Below, piece after piece: positions 19,932-31,408 of a stretch of 64,000 nucleotides of DNA. Numbering within the stretch: the first letter of the stretch is position 1; every line of letters begins with the position of its first letter. Source of the stretch: Beverwykella pulmonaria (Eukaryota; Ascomycota; Dothideomycetes; Pleosporales; Melanommataceae). The notes beneath the pieces are model-generated. The model worked only from the letters and a program-made list of their open reading frames with translations. It was not told the DNA's origin and ran no database searches. Both the position numbers and the translations under genes were made by a program. The DNA lies in the NCBI GenBank assembly GCA_001599595.1, contig BCHH01000003.1, positions 3,515,151 through 3,579,150 of the forward strand. Direction: 5' to 3'.

Positions 19932-22499
19932 CTACCATCGGCCGGCGCCGCCGTAGATGTTGTTATTGTTGTAGTTGGATGGGAACCCACCTTGACCTTG
20001 GCCGTATAGTCCCTGCCCGATCATGCCTCCTCCTTGATGTAACCTCGCCTGTAAGATGCTTGGGTCTTGAACATCTACTACACCACCCCCTCCGGAGGAG
20101 GAAGTGTTAGCATGTCTGTGCTTCTTTCCCTTTTTCTTAGATTTCTGCGAACCAGAATCCTGATAAGCACCAGGCGAAGGTCCATAAGGGAAGTTTAGAA
20201 GACCGGGGGCAGGGGCTGGCGTTGAGGTCGTGGGATGATGGAGAAAAGAAGGAAACATAGACTCACGCTTTCCAGCATCCGCTCTGCCATCAACATTCCT
20301 TCCTCGAAGCAAATCTTGATACATCGCATCGTTGTTGTTGTTCCTGCCAACATTGGCGCCATATGTGGTACCAAAACCGTGACCTTGGCTAAACATGCCC
20401 CCTCCACTGACCGGTGGTGTACCCGTAGTCTTCAGTCCTGGTGGAGGCCCTTGAACCCCACTTGTGTAAAACTGGCTGTTCAACTGCTGCTGATGTTGCG
20501 AGAGTTGATTGAAGTGACCCGCATTCTTCGGCATCATGGCGGATTGCTGGTTCATCAATTTCTGATTTGCGACTGGCTGCACAGATGCCGAAGCAGATGC
20601 GCTATCGTTTGCAAAACTGAACCGCGATGTGTGTCTCGCGTGACTATGGACGTTCCCAGCTTGATTATGGTTTTGTTGCTGATTTTGGTTGGTCGGGAAA
20701 TTAGATAGCAGACCAGCAGATTGAGGAGCGCCTGACTTAAAGTTGGAGAGAAGCAACTGCTGTTGCTGCTGAGCGGTGAGACCTCGGCCGTTATTGAGGC
20801 CTGAGTTACCAAAGTCTTCGGCAAGAGACGGGCTCTGTCCAAGTAAGCCATGTTGACCTGGTGCTCCAATGGCATGTTGGCTTCCGTGGGCGTCGTGTCT
20901 CTCCTCTGGTTCTCCACCAAGCTGCAAGCTACCTCCTGCCGTAGTCTCGTTGATATCATCCCGCTCGGTGACAACTTGGGCTTGCGAGGCAGCTTCAGCT
21001 TCGGCCAGAGCTTCGGCTTCGGCTTCCCGTTGTAGAGCTTGCTCCTTCTCCTTCTCCTTCTTAGCACGTCGCTTTGCGCCTCCATCTGGGTCAATGATCT
21101 GGGGGAACTCGGTAACGCCTTTCAGCTCCTCAGCCGAGAGATTATCCCCGGAAAATGTGAACTTGAAAGACGGGTCGCATATCGATTTTAGAAGATCATC
21201 AAGGCCAGAAACATGAGGTTTAGGAGGACGAGCAGCGGGAGCGGGAGTGGGAGTGGGTTCAGGCGCGGTCGAGGTCTGTGGAGGCGCTGGTTTCTCTTTC
21301 TTCTTAGTCGGTTCATCCACCTTGGTTGGCTTTGAGGCTGGAACGGGAACCGCATTCGCTGTCATTGGACTTGCGTTTGACGCATTTGTTGATCGACTAG
21401 CGCGACGTTCCAGCGCGGCTTTGCTCCCCCAATTCGCAGTTGCAGGCAAACCAGGCGCGTCACTACCGCTATCAGTACTATCTTGTCGATTCATTGGTGC
21501 AGCTGCGATTGGCGCTCCTTGATGCGGTGGAGGCGCGGCGACAGAACCGGAGGAAGGCGCAGGTTGTTGGGTCTGAATGGAGTTCATCATGGAAAGATCT
21601 TGTCGAGTAAAGCTGTCGTTCTCTTCGCCAGGTTCGTGTAAGAACATGCAGTTTCGGTTATTGCATTGCTCGCCTCGAAGATACGCCGAACAGTACTTAG
21701 TGGTGCCATATTGGGCTCTACACATGTTATGAGTTTGCTAGCCCGGTAATCACAACGCGCGAACATGAACTCACCTTAGCGTCCTGTCCCCATTTTGTGA
21801 GCCGTCAACAGCTGCGATGCAAGCGGCAGCATCTTCTTTACGGGCAAACGTGACGTAGACTCCAACAGACTGCATGTGCTGCGCATTTTCCTTGGCCTTG
21901 CTCACAACAATCTTGATAATCTTGCCATATTGTCCAAAGTAGTCGGCGCCTCGCAGGGTGTCGAGCAGGCGGTCTTCTCGAATTGTGGGCGTGAGGCCGG
22001 TCACGTAGACGAGATTCTTCTGGACAACTCTAAGTCCAGCGAGATGTTTTCGACTTAGCGAATCAGCTTCCGCCTTCTGTGCTTCCTTCTGCCGTAGTGC
22101 CGCGTTCTTCTTCGCTTTCTGTGCTATTTGTTGTTTGTGCTTGGCCATCCTGTCAAATGTTAGATGCGCTTCGAAGGGCCTGGAGGTTGGGAGGCGGCTC
22201 ACTCCTCCGGGGTGATGTTCTTAAACTCGATCGTGGATTCATCGTACGGACGGCGACATGCAGGGCATAGACCGTTCATCGTTGTCTTGATGTTGTTGAA
22301 GCAAAACTGACATATCTAGACACGGCGCATTAGCAATGGCGGCCCGGTACAGCTGCACCGAGTTTTCGAGGCTGCATACCTGGTAACCGCAAGGACACGG
22401 ACGAAAGTTCCTGTCGGAGAGGTCGAACTCCTCGACGCATAGTGGGCAGCACTCATCCTCGTCATCGTCGACAAACTGGTCTTGCTGTATGCGGGACAT
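19932..22499 (-). CDS. NOT4: CCR4-NOT E3 ubiquitin ligase subunit Not4/Mot2
   Basis: Exons on minus: 22499-22380, 22315-22203, 22149-21775 and 21717-19932, giving 797 codons plus stop. The N-terminus holds a C4C4 RING (C-C-P-L-C...C-P-C-G-Y-Q, joined by the first splice to I-C-Q-F-C...L-C-P-A-C-R-R-P-Y). An RRM (K-N-L-V-Y-V-T-G-L...V-G-V-Y-V-T-F) follows, then a C3H1 finger (Y-C-S-A-Y-L-R-G-E-Q-C-N-N-R-N-C-M-F-L-H). The rest is Gln/Asn/Gly-rich with one charged coiled coil near 21010-21080. Not4 is the ubiquitin ligase of the CCR4-NOT deadenylation complex and acts in mRNA decay and co-translational quality control. The frame ends with G-A-G-R-W. Whether this is the true C-terminus, or the exon is spliced to the frame starting at 19253, is open. 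It is divergent from the complex I gene, 427 bp apart. Confidence 0.93.
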
Positions 22500-22926
22500 G
22501 GCGATGGTGTGTGTGAGGTTGTGTTGACTGGTGGTGATGGGGTGGCGCTGGAGGTAGAAGGGGTTTGGCGAGAAACGGTGACTGCAGGGTCGATACAAAT
22601 GGAGAGATTAAACTAAAGCAGCGGCAAAGAAAGGTACGAACGCCGGCCGTGAACTGTCCAAGGAAGAAAGGACGCACTTTGGGTGGTGAATGAGGAGTGT
22701 GATGCAGGAGCAGCAAAGGCTAGAGGGAGGTCCGCCGAGAAGCTGATCCGTGCTCGCGGTCACGTGATGATGGCGCTTTCGTCGCCCGACAGGCTCGCTT
22801 GCTGCTTGTTAGACGACTGCTGCTCTAGGTGAAGCTTGCTGGGGAAACGACGACGACCAGCAGAGGTACCACATAGATCACAATCACACGCCGCCGCCCG
22901 CCCAAAACATCTCCTCCACCACCACA
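22500..22926. promoter_or_regulatory. divergent promoter of NOT4 and complex I 30-kDa gene
   Basis: 427 bp between the two start codons. It holds a TCACGTGA palindrome at 22760-22767, 160 bp before the complex I start. No other element is clear. Confidence 0.5.
22760..22767. promoter_or_regulatory. TCACGTGA palindrome
   Basis: Same 8-bp palindrome as at 9142, here between NOT4 and the complex I gene. In yeast, Cbf1 binds this sequence at respiratory genes; role here is inferred. Confidence 0.4.
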
Positions 22927-23959
22927 ATGGCTCTCCGCCTAGCTGTGGGCCGGCCACTGGGCGCCGCCGTGCGCGCTGCGGGATGCCCTCGCTCCACCGC
23001 AATGCGCAACTTCACGGTAACAGCGCTGCGGGCGAAGGAGGTCGCCGCAGAGAGCTCTAACCCGCCCAACATGAGAGTGCGTGTGCAATTGGCACCTCTG
23101 CGATGGAGGTTCATCAGTACTGACATGGTGCCAGTACGCCCCCCGCGACCCGCCGGCCAAGCTCAAGGTCCCCATCGTGAACCCGGCCGACAAGTATCAA
23201 GAGAAGGCTGAAGCACTGCATAAATATGGCCAGTACATCATGTCATGTCTGCCCAAATATGTCCAACAGTTTGTCCTCGACAGCCAATCCCGACGCTTCA
23301 TGCTAACCCGCCTAGATTCTCTGTATGGAAGGACGAATTGACCATCTACATTCCACCTTCTGGCGTCCTCCCCGTCTTCAGCTTTCTCAAATACCACACA
23401 GCGGCCGAGTACACTCAGATCTCCGACATCACTGCTGTCGACTACCCGACCAAGGACCAGCGCTTCGAAGTTGTCTACAACATGCTCAGCATCCGTCACA
23501 ACTCCCGCCTAAGAGTCAAGACATACGCCGACGAGGCGACGCCTGTCCCCAGTCTTTGCGATCTCTACGACGGGGCCAATTGGTACGAGCGAGAGGTCTA
23601 TGACCTATTTGGTGTCTTCTTTGTTGGCCATCCGGACCTGCGGCGCATCATGACCGACTACGGCTTTGATGGTCACCCGCTGCGCAAGGACTTCCCCATG
23701 ACAGGATACACCGAGATCCGATATGACGAGGAGAAGAAGAGAATTGTAGTAGAGCCACTTGAGATGACGCAGGCATACAGGAACTTCCGGGGTGGTTCAA
23801 CAGCTTGGGAGCCAGTTGGTCTTGGAGACGACAAGAAGCCAGATCAGGTACGTTTAAGAGGATGAAACAATAAGACCAGCAGCTAGCTAACAGGCAATTT
23901 AGTTCAAATTACCGACACCAAAGCCCGAGCCACCAAAAGAGGGAGAGCAAAAGAAATAG
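22927..23959 (+). CDS. nuo-31: NADH:ubiquinone oxidoreductase 30-kDa subunit, mitochondrial (NDUFS3/NuoC type)
   Basis: Exons 22927-23076, 23135-23268, 23316-23847 and 23903-23959, giving 290 codons plus stop; introns are 58, 47 and 55 nt. The second intron uses donor GTTTGT at 23269, which restores V-Q-Q-F-S-V-W-K-D-E. An Arg-rich, acid-free N-terminus looks like a mitochondrial import signal. The core matches the 30-kDa family: [21 protein letters not shown] followed by [12 protein letters not shown], the family signature. This subunit sits in the hydrophilic arm of respiratory complex I near the quinone site. The Pro/Lys-rich C-terminus from the last short exon is typical of fungal orthologues. 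Confidence 0.95.
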
Positions 23960-24656
23960 AATCCCGGGCCCATGTACAGTGTGTATATATCCAATCCATC
24001 GAATCAAACGTGTTTTCCAGCATCAACCCGATTTCCAGATTCAGTTGTTTCTTGCGGGACTAAGTTCCTTTCCATTTTCTTCTCCGTGCCATGACTCAAT
24101 CCCACATGACCGCTTCTGCGCTTTCCATGCATCACATCATCACGAAGACATTCCGATTCGTTGGCACTCGGGCCGATGACCACGTGACCGACCATTGTCT
24201 AAAATTTATGGATACTATGGTGCGTTTCTCGTACTTTGGGTACAACATGGCAGCAAGTTGTAACCTCGTGTGACGCTTGCATATGTGCATCACGTTTGAT
24301 TGCTGCTCTCCTGACAAATTCACACTCCCCATAGCGCCAAGGAGAACCCCGCATTCACTATTCTTGTTTGCCATGGTGCATACCAACATTATTGCTCTCG
24401 TACCGGAGAGGATCCCGCAAAGTCCGTGAGTCACAGAAACAGGCCGACGACGATTGTCCAAGCACAATACCTTCCTTACAAATATATACTTCCCGACTTA
24501 GATAGTGCATCCGATGTTGTCCCGGCTCCCATTCACAATCTAGTTTGGCTTAGCTATCCCTCTAAATATAAAGGAGACGTCAATTCCCTCTCCATATTCT
24601 TCACAACTCAATCTACCTGCCTCGCCACCCTCTTTACAATTCTCAGTCTCACAACC
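23960..24656. other. intergenic region before the DUF1349-like gene
   Basis: About 700 bp. The frame stays open upstream of 24657 (to 24426) but without an ATG. A CCACGTGA box lies at 24180-24187. No gene recognised. Confidence 0.5.
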
Positions 24657-25301
24657 ATGACCACCGCCACAAAAACCATCACAGTTCCCCCGTTCAATCT
24701 TTCTTCTCCCTCTGGGACAGATATTTGGCGGAAGCCCCCTTCTCATAACACCTTCGACGCACCAACACACCCAGACCCACTCCCACAGTACAAACTAACG
24801 GACTTCAAAAGTGCAAAACTCACCTTTGCGCTCCCGGCTGCTAACACGCTGCGCCAGTACGACCAAGCAGGCCTTTTACTTCACTTCACGAAGCCCGGCC
24901 TCAAACCTGGAGAAGATAAATGGCTCAAAACCGGCATCGAATTCTACTACGGGTCCCCGTACATCTCGACCGTCGGATGCGAGACGTGGGCCGACTGGAG
25001 TATCATCCCGTTGTCCCCGTTTGGAGGGAATGAGAGCAGGCCGAGCACGACGATTGAGGCGAAGCGCGAAGAGGATGTGCTGGGGAAGAGTCTATGGGTT
25101 TACCAGGTGCTGTTTGATGGAGAGGGTAAGGAGGTGGAGAGGCGCCCTTTGAGGGAGGTTACGTGGGTTTTTGCCGAAGAGGAGGGTTGGAGTATCGGTG
25201 TTGGGGGTTATGTGGCACGGCCGAATAGTGATAGTGAGGGAGTATTGGAGGCAGGGTTTGAGAGGGGGGTTGAGGTTGTGGTGCTGGATAGGAAAGATTA
25301 A
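24657..25301 (+). CDS. DUF1349-type concanavalin-like domain protein
   Basis: Intronless, 214 residues from the ATG at 24657, which is the first ATG of the frame. After a Pro-rich start the protein has the beta-sandwich pattern of DUF1349 proteins (yeast 'regulation of enolase' type): Y-D-Q-A-G-L-L-L-H-F, then D-K-W-L-K-T-G-I-E, P-Y-I-S-T-V and W-A-D-W-S-I-I-P-L, and later E-G-W-S-I-G-V-G-G-Y. It lacks a signal peptide, so it is probably cytosolic. The biochemical function of the family is not established; a carbohydrate-binding fold is expected. Neighbours give no extra clue. Confidence 0.85.
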   Translation: MTTATKTITVPPFNLSSPSGTDIWRKPPSHNTFDAPTHPDPLPQYKLTDFKSAKLTFALPAANTLRQYDQAGLLLHFTKPGLKPGEDKWLKTGIEFYYGSPYISTVGCETWADWSIIPLSPFGGNESRPSTTIEAKREEDVLGKSLWVYQVLFDGEGKEVERRPLREVTWVFAEEEGWSIGVGGYVARPNSDSEGVLEAGFERGVEVVVLDRKD

Positions 25302-25550
25302 GGTAGAATTGGGGGATGAAGCGATGGCGTGGTAGTGCAGTGCGGACAATAAAGATGTGGCCAGTAGTTGGATATGAACACATGGAATTCAATCTTGTTG
25401 TCCCCTCACCAAATATATCATATCGATTAGCTCCCCAGATCTCAAGCTAATACACCCATATTCACTGGACTCCATCCACAATCCTCACTCTATTAGCTCG
25501 CCTTGCCATAGCTACCCTCCAAGCCCCTTTTCCATTCAATCTGCGCACAG

Positions 25551-26666
25551 TTAGATCTTACTCACCCTCTTTTCACCAATGACCTCACTATAAAAATTAT
25601 TAAACACCTTGCCAAGCAAGTGCTCCCCATACGTATTTCCCCGATGAACAGGCACACCACCCGTCCTCTGCACACATTTCCCCAACGGTTTTACCAATGC
25701 ATTGAAATTCGGCTCAAAGAAAAACGGAACGGAGACCCTGTACCCGTCCCCACGGTGAATAACCCTGTGCCGGGTGCTCTTCCAGAGCCCGTTCGTCCAC
25801 CGCTCGATCATGTCCCCGATGTTGACTACGAAGGCGCCTGGGATGGGATCCGCGTCTATCCACGTCTTGCCGTCTTTGAGCAGGACTTGTAGAGCACCGG
25901 GAGTAGGGTCGGCGAGGAGGAGCGTCACGCAGCCGTAGTCGGTATGCTCGCCGCAGGATAGGCCTTCTGCAAGCGGGGTCTCGAGTTTGGGGTACCCGAT
26001 CAAACGCATAACCCAGAAACTGCTATCCGTGTTGCGGACAAACACTTCCTCGTCTTCTGCATTCTTGTCTGTACCTGGGATTGGAGGACCCAGGTCAAGG
26101 GCCACGCCCATAGCCCGTACTAGCGCTTTTCCCACCTCTTGCAGTTGGTCGATATATTCTAGATATACGTCTTTCAGCTTCGGCGGATACGCAGGCCATA
26201 GATTCGGTCCTTGGAGCGTTTGATGTGTTCCCGGGCCTCCTTTTCCTTCCGTCTTGGATGCGTGGTCCCATTCCCGGTACAAGTCAATAGCTTCTTGGAG
26301 ATCGCGGCGTCCAGCGGTGATATTCTCGCCTAAGCCCTGGTATCCCCGTGCGCCGTCGCCGCCTTCCGGTCCGCCGGCGTCCTGCCGTTTGATTTTGTTC
26401 TTCTCGCTCAGTGGGGAGGCGAAGAAAGCGCGGGCAAGGGCGATAATTTGTTCGAGTTTGGGGGTTGAGATCCCGTGCCCGGTAAGATAGAAGAAGCCGT
26501 AGGTGGTGCACGCAGTGTTTATCGTGGAGGCTGTGAGCTGGCGGGAAGCTTGGGACGCGGTGGGATCCAAGAAGGCAGAGATGTCGATGATTGGAAGGGT
26601 TTGGGGGTAAGAAGGGGCGCTGGGTGGTTGGTAGGACTCCATGATTGGTTCTGGCTGAGTTGCCAT
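25551..26666 (-). CDS. 2-oxoglutarate/Fe(II)-dependent oxygenase (isopenicillin N synthase-like)
   Basis: Intronless, 371 residues from the ATG at 26666. The frame is open with another ATG at 26840, but the shorter start places the conserved L-P-I-I-D-I-S near residue 25, as usual. The DIOX_N region (G-F-F-Y-L-T-G-H-G-I) is followed by the double-stranded beta-helix with the metal ligands H-T-D (E-H-T-D-Y-G) and distal H (S-T-R-H-R-V), and the 2OG-binding R-x-S (Y-R-V-S-V-P-F-F). All key residues are present, so it should be active. The substrate cannot be told; such enzymes act in secondary metabolism, pyrimidine salvage or hormone-like oxidation. No biosynthetic cluster surrounds it. Confidence 0.9.
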   Translation of the reverse strand: MATQPEPIMESYQPPSAPSYPQTLPIIDISAFLDPTASQASRQLTASTINTACTTYGFFYLTGHGISTPKLEQIIALARAFFASPLSEKNKIKRQDAGGPEGGDGARGYQGLGENITAGRRDLQEAIDLYREWDHASKTEGKGGPGTHQTLQGPNLWPAYPPKLKDVYLEYIDQLQEVGKALVRAMGVALDLGPPIPGTDKNAEDEEVFVRNTDSSFWVMRLIGYPKLETPLAEGLSCGEHTDYGCVTLLLADPTPGALQVLLKDGKTWIDADPIPGAFVVNIGDMIERWTNGLWKSTRHRVIHRGDGYRVSVPFFFEPNFNALVKPLGKCVQRTGGVPVHRGNTYGEHLLGKVFNNFYSEVIGEKRVSKI

Positions 26667-27734
26667 TGAGGAATTGAGTTGGGTTGTTTGAAGCCAAAGT
26701 CGATGTTGACCTTTAATTTTGATAGGTGCTGGATACGAAGAAAAGGTTGTAATCTTGAGGCCGCTGAGAAAAGCTGCGGATATTATGAGGACTTTATCAT
26801 ACCGTCTCAGTAAGAAAAGCAGCTGTTTATAGGGAGGCACATAGAACTAACTTTATAGCCACTGTCTACCTCTCCTTCTCCAGCTCGATGTGAATGTGGC
26901 GCTGCGTGATATTCGGTTTTGTGACTGTCCGTGACGGCACAGATTGAAGCCAATAGGAGTCAGCAGTTAAGTGGTCACATGTAGCACGAATAAGAATGGA
27001 ATGGAAAAGTCAATACAGTGATGTACGCACTTGAAGAAAGGAATTGATGGGTATCACCTTGCGTGCTTTGAGCATAAAATTAGTGAACATAAATTCGCTG
27101 TGTAGTTTTTAGAACTATAGGAAATTACGATTTGCCTGATTATGACTCACTATGGCTAGCTTCTCAGGCAGTCAACTGTTGTATGTGTTGATGTTGCGTT
27201 TAGGAAGAGGTAATATCGGAGAGGTCTCGGGTAGCTTGTCCATAAAGAGACTAGCCGATCAATTCCACAGATTGCTGCTGCTGGCAGTCATTGGATCGTA
27301 GGGGTGTAGAAGCGGCTCCCCTTCCATGATCGCGTGATGCGTGAAAGTAAATAAGGTTGCGATGCGAAGGTCCTAGCAAGCAATAAGCACCGAGCAAACG
27401 GTCAGAAGCGAATAATGAAGTCCTTTGAAGACCCTCTAGTGGCTACAAACGGAGGTGGAGCACTTCTGTTGTGATAAAGAGGCTTGAAAAATTACGGCAC
27501 GATCTTGAAATTGAGAGAAGAGTTTAGATTGGACCCGTCTATTCGTCAAGCGGTATAGTCGCGAGTCCTTCGTATTCATTCCGAGAAGGGCTGATTTGCT
27601 TTTTGAATGTAGTGCAATTCATGACACGCCTTTTGATTGCGTAGAAGAACCCACAGCCCAAAAATCCCAGGCGTTGAATTATGCCTAAGAGCCAGTACAT
27701 AGTGCCCCCTGGTATCATAGATCTCTCAAGCCAC
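26667..27734. other. 1.07-kb intergenic region
   Basis: Between the 2OG oxygenase start and the GMPPA stop. AT-rich in places, several short frames, none protein-like. The in-frame upstream ATG at 26840 gives a 58-residue leader if used. No RNA gene recognised. Confidence 0.45.
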
Positions 27735-29229
27735 TCACATAATAACCTCATTCGACACGTCCTATTTGCTGTCAGCGAAGAATCAATGTTCCTAATGTGG
27801 GAAAACTCACTCTCTTCAACTCCTTGTACGGCAAGCAAACGCAATTCTGCACGCGTACTTCATCTCCAACCCCGCACTCCTTGCCGAGGATTGTGATGCT
27901 CTGCACCTTGACGCCGTTCTTGATGATGCTGGTGGCATGGCTGGTGATTGGTGTTGGTGTGCCTTCGACACGGGCCCAAGCGCCGACCTTGCTGTGCCAA
28001 CCAACGATGGAGTACATGACGCAGGCATCGTGCTTGATCTCGGAGTCCTCAAGGACAATGGCCTCCTTTACGCGCACGCCGGCTCCGATGATGACGCGTG
28101 GACCGATAGACACATTAGGTCCAAGCTTCGCAGTTGGGTCTACCTGGGCCGAAGGGTGGATGTAGACTGGCGGGATGATGTTCGCAGAGGGTGCAGCAAG
28201 CTCATCGGACCCTGACTGGAAGGCCTTCATGAGGTACAGAGCATTGGCCGGTACAGCAGAGCCGGCGGTCTTGATCTGGCGCCAGAAGTCCTTCGTCTCC
28301 AACACGAAAAACTGCCTGCTGTCTGCAATATCAGACAGCACATCCTGCTCCAGTCGGATCACCGCGTTCTCCCTGTCCTCGTCATCCTCATCGCCCTGGA
28401 AAAAAGACGACTCGAGGTTCTCTGAAGAAGGATATGACAGCAGCCTCGGGCGCTCAGTGCGACGCTTAATCGCGCTACGAATGGCGGGGAAGATGCAGTC
28501 GGTAGCAAAGAGGTATACTCCGCAGTTGATGAGGTTGGAGATTTGCGACTCAGGCTTCTCGACGTAGTGGAGAACGCGCTTTGTGTGGGCATCAGATACG
28601 ATGCAACCGAAGTTCGAGGCCGCCTCGTTCGCGACCCTCGTACCCAGCATCACAGCCTCCGCATCCTTGTCCTCGAACAGCTGGAGCATCTCATTGAGCG
28701 GGAATGAGGAGCAGACATCTGCATTCAAGACGAAGAATCTGTCCGGCTTGCCCTTCAAGATCACATCCCGGAAGTGATATAATCCTCCTGCCGTGCCCAA
28801 TGCCTGGTATTCTCGGAGATACTTTACGATGAGGTGGGGGAAGCCGTTGGAGATGGTGTTAATGAAGGGCTGGAAAACGGATTCTTCGTAGTAGCCAACA
28901 ATGAAGACCTCCTTGATCTCGGGTACATTGGTGATGGCGCGGAAGCAGTGCTCGATAATGGGGTGGCCGGCAACAGGAAAAAGAGGCTGTTCAAGGTGTT
29001 AGCGGGACTGGAATGGTCAAGTACTTTAATTGGGAACGCTACCAACCTTTGGCAATTCCATAGACAAAGGCCTGAACCTCGTGCCTCGTGAAGGTCCTCC
29101 CACCTACATTTGTGAGAACCATGTTGTCGTTGTAGAATCTCAGAGGGTAAATACCAGAATGACAGCTTTGGTCGAGGGGGTGGACCCCCCCTTGGGCCTT
29201 GACACAAGCGAAGGTGGTTGCAGACTCAT
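27735..29229 (-). CDS. GDP-mannose pyrophosphorylase alpha-like protein (GMPPA type)
   Basis: Exons on minus: 29229-29155, 29103-29047, 28986-27811 and 27761-27735, giving 444 codons plus stop. The joined N-terminus has the nucleotidyltransferase signature K-A-V-I-L-V-G-G-P-S-R-G-T-R-F-R-P-L-S, then P-K-P-L-F-P-V-A-G. The middle has the sugar-nucleotide fold (F-F-V-L-N-A-D-V, Y-V-E-K-P). The C-terminal half is a left-handed beta-helix of hexapeptide repeats (G-P-N-V-S-I-G-P-R-V-I-I-G-A-G-V) ending C-L-P-Y-K-E-L-K-R-D-V. The V-G-G-P-S-R-G-T signature and the long insert after Y-L-F-A (residues near 28500) match GMPPA rather than catalytic GMPPB/Psa1. GMPPA is thought to regulate GDP-mannose supply. 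The last exon supplies only eight residues. Confidence 0.93.
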
Positions 29230-29862
29230 GACGGCGTAAAGTCCGGGATTTGTGTGCGATTGGAATGCCGGAGGTCGTGTAGGCTGTTCTAAGGAAGGAA
29301 GATTAGGTAAAAGAGGTGGGTTGGGGACAGTTCTTAAAGCCGTGAAGTGGACAGCTGGTGACCCTGGAAAAAAAGGGTCCGGCGTGGGCGGTGAGAGAGC
29401 CTTGGCACCCAAGTGTATCGTGACATCGCGGTCTCGCCTGTGATTTCCTGGACAGAACATGAACAATCTCATTTTGCTTTTTCATCATGAGGCGAATGAG
29501 CTAGGTTTCAAAGAGGTACCAGATAAGAAGATGTCCACTTATTCCAAGAGTGTTTTCCATCCACTCGCCTTTCACCCGGAACTGGGCTCGCAAAGGACAA
29601 TGCACTGCGTAACTCCTTTCAATGCATTTAAAGGGACGTTGTGCTGCTGCACTTATTCTTTTAAGCTGCCTTTGTCGAGTACACAATCGTATATTTTGCC
29701 TGCACGCACCCTGCCTATCCGACTTTGACGCATACAAACAGACCGTGCATTTATACACATACTCTTTTACCCGTCCTCCAAGTCTGGGTTCATCGCCCAC
29801 TGGACATGTGATCGAGATTGAGAGAGCCTTAACGTGTGCATTTTGGCCACGAAGCAATTGGT
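29230..29862. other. intergenic region between GMPPA and BCKDH E1-alpha
   Basis: 633 bp, both neighbours on minus. It contains the GMPPA promoter and the E1-alpha 3' end; no coding signal. Confidence 0.5.
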
Positions 29863-31408
29863 CTATTTCTTTGAGCCTAGAAGCTCATCTAACGAGTCTA
29901 CGCCTCCCTCATACTGATCGACATTGTATTCCTTCGGATACCGCTGTAGTATATCTTTCAGCTCCTCAACATGCAGTCTCTGCTCCTCAGTCAAATGCTC
30001 ATACACTCCATCAAAAGCATGCTTGATTGGGGGCAGCTTCTCCTTCTCTGCCTTTTCAAAGGCCTTCAGGACCTCCTTCCGTTGGCTGCTCCTCAACTCC
30101 TTTTCCTGGGCCTCGTTCCATAGGCCCCGACCTTCCAGCCACTTTCTTAGGCGTGTGATGGGATTGTCTCGGCGTTTCCAATCCTCCACCTCCACTTTCT
30201 GGCGATATGCAAAGCTGTCATCAGACGTACTGTGGTGACCAACTCGGTACGCCATCATTTCAATCAGAATCGGTCTACCGCCGTCTTCCAGTGCGAGGCG
30301 CCGTGCCTCCTTGGTTGCGCGGCGGACCGCAAAGATGTCGTTTCCGTCTACACGTAGAGCGTCGATTCCGTAGCCAGCAGCTCGACTCGCGATTCCATCG
30401 CCCCGGTATTGATCACTTGTAGGGGTGGAAATGGCGTATCCATTGTTCCGGCAAATGAAGATGGCAGGCACTTGGCGCGTTGCAGCGATATTAAGAGCGG
30501 CATGGAAGTCGCCCTCACTTGCGGCGCCTTCACCAAAGAAGCAAACGGCTATCCGAGGAGGAACCTCTGGTTGCTGTATGTTGTGAAGCTTGAGAGCATA
30601 TGCTGCCCCAGCTGCGTGTGGGATTTGAGTTGCGAGGGTCGACGATATGGTATGGATGTTCAGTTCCTTGCTGCCGTAGTGGACTGGCATATTACGGCCC
30701 AGCCCGGAGTCCTTCGAATTCGCAAAGAGTTGGTTCATGAATTGGTCCAAGGTAAACCCGCGCTGCATGTACACTCCGGATTCACGATATTGACAAAAGA
30801 TGACATCAGAGGGGGATAAGGCGCTGGCGGAACCGATTGCGATGCCTTCTTCACCGGCGGAAACCTAGAAACAGTTTAGAACTGAACTCGACCTGTCTGA
30901 TTAAGTTTCGTACCATGTAGAAGCTGAGCCTGCCCTGTCTTTGTGCCTCGAACATGAGGAGATCCATAATGCTTACTGCAAGAAGTCAGTTCTCATGCCT
31001 ACAATAGCTTCAATGTATCCGTGGACGTACGGCAAACCATGTTTTTGTATAGCTCCAAAGCTTCTCCATCCTCTGTATCCACGCCTGCTTCTTTGTCCAG
31101 CACTTGTCCATGTTGATCCAGGACACGGAACGTTGGAATCGCTTTCCTATTCGCTGGTCGAAGGAATTCGAGCGTGTTTGTGAATTCGCTGTTGAGAGCA
31201 CCCGGAAATAGGACCCTAGTATTAAGGTCAATATCTAACTCTCTGTGATCAATGTTAAGACTTACTTCTCAGCACTAGCTGTAGACGCGACGGACCGGCA
31301 TTTCTGCCAGCCAAACGTCACGTTAAGTGGGTGTGAGCCATTGAAGCGTGTCGGCGAGCTCCAGAGCCTCTTGCTGTATATCCTACGTGAAGTATGGCGA
31401 AGAGACAT
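29863..31408 (-). CDS. branched-chain 2-oxoacid dehydrogenase E1-alpha subunit, mitochondrial
   Basis: Exons on minus: 31408-31266, 31215-31031, 30975-30914 and 30864-29863, giving 463 codons plus stop. The first exon encodes an Arg/Ser-rich import signal. The core is that of BCKDH E1-alpha: F-R-V-L-D, M-D-L-L-M-F-E-A-Q-R-Q-G-R-L-S-F-Y-M, S-A-G-E-E-G, and the thiamine diphosphate motif G-E-G-A-A-S-E-G-D-F-H-A-A-L-N-I-A. R-x-G-H-H-S-T-S-D-D near codon 30235 is the phosphorylation-loop region of this family. It oxidatively decarboxylates the 2-oxoacids of Leu, Ile and Val in the mitochondrial matrix together with E1-beta, E2 and E3. The second intron uses donor GTACGT at 31030, which restores M-V-C-L-S-I-M-D. 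It is divergent from COQ5, with only 175 bp between starts. Confidence 0.94.

Noticed and set aside
20222..20272. A 51-nt in-frame intron (GTGAGT...CAG on minus) inside NOT4
   Set aside because: Signals fit, but the length is a multiple of three and the encoded M-F-P-S-F-L stretch looks conserved in Not4 proteins I recall, so I kept it as coding.
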